From Maritimibacter harenae (GTDB taxonomy: Bacteria > Pseudomonadota > Alphaproteobacteria > Rhodobacterales > Rhodobacteraceae), in the NCBI RefSeq assembly GCF_009882975.1, contig NZ_WTUX01000019.1:301222-365221 (forward strand): a stretch of 64,000 bases of DNA, read 5' to 3'. Positions 63,922-64,000 of this stretch are shown here, in pieces. Both the position numbers and the translations under genes were made by a program. Under the pieces are notes generated by a model that was not told the origin of the DNA, made no database searches, and worked only from the letters and a program-made list of their open reading frames with translations. How positions within the stretch are numbered: the stretch's first letter is position 1; every line of letters starts with the position of its first letter.

Positions 63922-64000
63922 CCGGAAAACCGGAAAACCGGAAAACCGGAAAACCGGAAAACCGGAAAACCGGAAAACCGGAAAACCGGAAAACCGGAAA
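63922..64000. repeat. Octamer tandem repeat (CCGGAAAA)n at the window edge
   Basis: Nine full copies plus seven bases of CCGGAAAA run perfectly from 63922 to the end, and the array is cut by the window edge. It is a simple-sequence repeat with no spacer or unit variation. It lies upstream of the ArsR gene and could change length by slippage. It could also be an assembly artefact at a contig end. Confidence 0.95.

Noticed and set aside
63922..64000. CRISPR array
   Set aside because: The octamers are directly tandem with no spacers, so this is a simple-sequence repeat.

Overview
The window looks like the chromosome of a high-GC alphaproteobacterium of the Rhodobacteraceae (roseobacter group). 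The clues are TRAP and dipeptide transporters, a SAM-II riboswitch in front of the O-succinylhomoserine sulfhydrylase gene, small Rhodobacteraceae-type proteins between glyQ and glyS, a long FolB followed by folP and glmM, and paired Lrp regulators next to ilvC. This assignment is inference from gene content.

Positions 1-35290 are accessory and mosaic. From the left there is a peptide ABC transporter operon whose last gene, the ATPase, runs off the window edge. It is controlled by an XRE-cupin regulator with TTTTAGT/ACTAAAA operators. Next is a cluster transcribed leftwards (about 4686-12771): an all-helical unknown protein, a helix-turn-helix protein, two overlapping divergent tyrosine recombinases, two small overlapping unknown genes and a UDG-superfamily protein with an extra C-terminal domain. 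It is punctuated by strong inverted repeats. A catabolic block follows (13489-24388): a Baeyer-Villiger monooxygenase and an enoyl-CoA hydratase face an operon of acyl-CoA ligase, SDR, two MaoC-like proteins, TetR and a complete TRAP transporter, with an HSL-type esterase closing the block. Together these could import and degrade a ketone or cyclic ketone through an ester or lactone and CoA thioesters.

The most unusual region is 24758-31395. It holds a reverse transcriptase with a helical C-terminal half, a ~1320-residue protein joining an Mrr-like nuclease, TPR repeats and a PIN-like C-terminus, and a HEPN-like protein, all on the same strand and visibly more AT-rich in the RT gene. This is a candidate anti-phage cassette. 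It lies in an island bounded on the right by a large tyrosine integrase that starts one base after the 3' end of a tRNA-Gln gene.

From 35292 to the end the content is core-like: mscS-type channel, LysR/cupin/aldo-keto reductase, GST, SAM-II riboswitch plus metZ, folE2, a glutamate-synthase-like flavoprotein, trkH, a trans-sulfuration enzyme, a protease-like protein lacking catalytic residues, glyQ and glyS with two small inserted genes, a divergent pyruvate phosphate dikinase, a CwlJ-type cell wall hydrolase, folB-folP-glmM, an EamA exporter, ilvC, two Lrp regulators and an ArsR regulator. An octamer tandem repeat runs off the right edge. No rRNA, CRISPR array or complete IS element was seen.
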